A DNA stretch of 15,552 nucleotides from Promethearchaeota archaeon (GTDB lineage Archaea; Asgardarchaeota; Lokiarchaeia; Sigynarchaeales; SOKP01). The first letter of the stretch is position 1, and every line of letters starts with the position of its first letter. The notes under the pieces were generated by a model. It was not told the origin of the DNA. It searched no databases and was given only the letters and a program-made list of their open reading frames with translations. Below are positions 14,089 through 15,552 of the stretch, piece by piece. The stretch is taken from NCBI GenBank assembly GCA_019894875.1, contig JAGXNR010000065.1, positions 1-15,552 of the forward strand, written 5' to 3'. Position numbers and translations under genes: made by a program.

Positions 14089-15552
14089 ATGAGTAAAAAT
14101 TATTCAGAAGAAGAATTATCTCAACTTCCATTTAAAGATAAAAGTTTAGAGTTAGAAGAGCGAGTTAAAGATTTATTAAGCAGATTAACTCTTGAGGAAA
14201 AATTTAAGTTATGTTCGGGAAGATTAATGTGGCATACTAAACCTGTTAAAAGGTTAGGTGTAAGATCATTTACGATGTATGATGGACCTCATGGGGTTCG
14301 ACCTGACACGACGGGTAATACAAAGAGCACTTATTTTCCTTCTGCTATTTGTAGGGCTGCTTCATGGGATCCTAAACTATCTTACGAGTTTGGAAAGGCT
14401 ATAGCCGAAGAAGTTCGTGAAGTTGGAGCTCACATGCTACTTGCTCCTGGAATTAATATTCAAAGAACTCCAATGAATGGAAGGACTTTTGAATATCAGA
14501 CAGAGGACCCACATTTAAATAAAGTTCTTGCTGTTGCTACAGTAAAAGGAATTCAAAGCCAGAAAATCGCTGCTTGTGTGAAACATTTTGTATGTAATAA
14601 TCAAGAAACAAATAGATTTACTGTTAGTTCAGAAGTGAGTGAACGGGCGCTCCAAGAAATATATTTACCCGCCTTTAAAGCGACCGTTCAAGAGGCTGAT
14701 GCTTGGTCCTTCATGACATGTTATAATAAAGTAAATGGGATCTATGGATCAGAGAATTATAATCTATTGAGAGAAAGATTGATGGAAAATTGGGGTTTCA
14801 GAGGATTTACCGTTTCAGATTGGCTTGCCACAAATTACACAAGTACAGAAGGATGTGTTAATGCAGGATTGTCTCTTGAGATGCCCACATCAAAAAAGTA
14901 TAATAAAAAAAATCTGAGAAACGCCTTTCAAGAAGGAAAATTTTCCGAAGATACCCTCAATGACAACGTTAAAAGATTGCTAAGAGTCATGTTTTTAGTT
15001 GGATTATTTGACGATAAAAGCACACTCCCTAGTGGATATAGAAACACGCTTGAACATCAATCAATAGCTCGCAAGATAGCTGAAAATGGAATAGTACTAC
15101 TGAAAAATAATAACGCTTTATTACCGTTGAATATTGATGAACTGAAAAATATTGCTATTGTTGGTCCAAATGCAAACTTTAAATTAAGAGGAGATGTAAA
15201 ACCAGGGGAAAGTGAAATATTATCTGGTGGAGGTAGCTCAGTTAATTATCCGCCATACGAGATTACACCTCTCGAGGGTATAATGCAAAAATGTAAGGAT
15301 AGAGTAGAAATAATAGAAACTCCCTCAAAGGCAGATGTAACAATTTTATTCGCTGGACTCAATCATGAACATGGTATGGATGCTGAAGGCGAAGACAGGA
15401 ACAGTTTTGAACTGCCTTTAGAACAAATCGAATTGATTAAGAGAACCATTAGACAAAACCCTAATACCATTGTGGTTCTCATAAATGGGAGCCCTATACC
15501 AATGAATGATTGGATTGATGGCGTTCCAGCGGTTATTGAAGCATGGTACGGA
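14089..15552 (+). CDS. Glycoside hydrolase family 3 (beta-glucosidase-like), C-terminus beyond window
   Basis: The frame is open for 488 codons to the right edge, so the end is missing. The GH3 N-terminal barrel is recognised by MYDGPHGVRP (about 64-73), a YQTEDPHL segment, K165-H166 in VKHFVCNNQE, and VSDW with the nucleophile D244. The second domain begins near GIVLLKNNNALLPLN and IAIVGPNA. E433 in AEGEDR is the likely acid/base. These positions resemble the Thermotoga neapolitana Bgl3B layout (D242, E458), the acid/base coming about 25 residues earlier here. No PA14 insertion is seen where some GH3 enzymes carry one. There is no signal peptide, so it should act in the cytoplasm on imported oligosaccharides, releasing terminal beta-linked sugars. 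The start ATG has AAGGT 8 bases upstream. The exact sugar (glucose, xylose, N-acetylglucosamine) is not decided; the KHF and SDW motifs and the two-domain form favour beta-glucosidase/xylosidase. Confidence 0.92.
   Translation, partial: MSKNYSEEELSQLPFKDKSLELEERVKDLLSRLTLEEKFKLCSGRLMWHTKPVKRLGVRSFTMYDGPHGVRPDTTGNTKSTYFPSAICRAASWDPKLSYEFGKAIAEEVREVGAHMLLAPGINIQRTPMNGRTFEYQTEDPHLNKVLAVATVKGIQSQKIAACVKHFVCNNQETNRFTVSSEVSERALQEIYLPAFKATVQEADAWSFMTCYNKVNGIYGSENYNLLRERLMENWGFRGFTVSDWLATNYTSTEGCVNAGLSLEMPTSKKYNKKNLRNAFQEGKFSEDTLNDNVKRLLRVMFLVGLFDDKSTLPSGYRNTLEHQSIARKIAENGIVLLKNNNALLPLNIDELKNIAIVGPNANFKLRGDVKPGESEILSGGGSSVNYPPYEITPLEGIMQKCKDRVEIIETPSKADVTILFAGLNHEHGMDAEGEDRNSFELPLEQIELIKRTIRQNPNTIVVLINGSPIPMNDWIDGVPAVIEAWYG

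Noticed and set aside
1..15552. tRNA, rRNA, CRISPR array, insertion sequence, prophage or toxin-antitoxin system
   Set aside because: No cloverleaf, regular spacer repeats, transposase motifs or long terminal repeats were seen. The ribbon-helix-helix gene has no toxin partner next to it: its neighbours are transporter genes.

Overview
The window is AT-rich, gene-dense DNA that looks archaeal. Upstream of several genes there are archaeal-type TATA boxes at the right distance, some implying leaderless transcripts. Shine-Dalgarno sequences are of the archaeal GGTGAT / GGAGGT kind. A tungsten-type aldehyde:ferredoxin oxidoreductase (AOR) suggests an anaerobe. The low G+C, the ribbon-helix-helix regulator with an unusual tail, the Dpp-type transporter and the AOR/iron-ADH pair fit an Asgard (Lokiarchaeia-like) genome. 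That placement is inference from general resemblance; there is no rRNA or marker gene here to prove it.

Layout. (1) 1-2000, minus: a secreted family-5 solute-binding protein whose C-terminus lies beyond the left edge. (2) 2001-2123: a divergent promoter region with two identical palindromic TATA-like boxes and a small inverted repeat. (3) 2124-2684, plus: a ribbon-helix-helix regulator with an unrecognised C-terminal domain. (4) 2760-8516, plus: a four-gene operon for a Dpp/Opp-type importer, with two permeases and two ATPases. Both ATPases carry an additional N-terminal membrane domain of about 230-270 residues, which is the most unusual protein architecture here. (5) 13503-8517, minus: an iron-type alcohol dehydrogenase, then an AOR, then a Cys-type sulfatase. 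The sulfatase stop codon directly abuts the stop codon of the last ABC gene. (6) 13504-13641: a second divergent promoter region. (7) 13642-14019, plus: a small DUF202 membrane protein. (8) 14089 to the right edge, plus: a GH3 glycosidase, cut off by the window.

How the genes may work together (inference). The binding protein and importer would bring in an oligosaccharide, peptide or sulfated organic compound. The GH3 enzyme and the sulfatase both lack signal peptides, so they would act in the cytoplasm on imported material. Sulfatase, alcohol dehydrogenase and AOR together could form a chain from sulfate ester to alcohol to aldehyde to carboxylate, delivering electrons to NAD(P) and ferredoxin. 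The substrate cannot be read from the sequence.

There is no stretch over 300 bases without a gene. I saw no tRNA, rRNA, CRISPR array, insertion sequence or clear pseudogene. The most interesting points are the membrane-fused ATPase pair, the sulfatase-AOR-ADH cluster and the regulator's unknown C-terminal domain.
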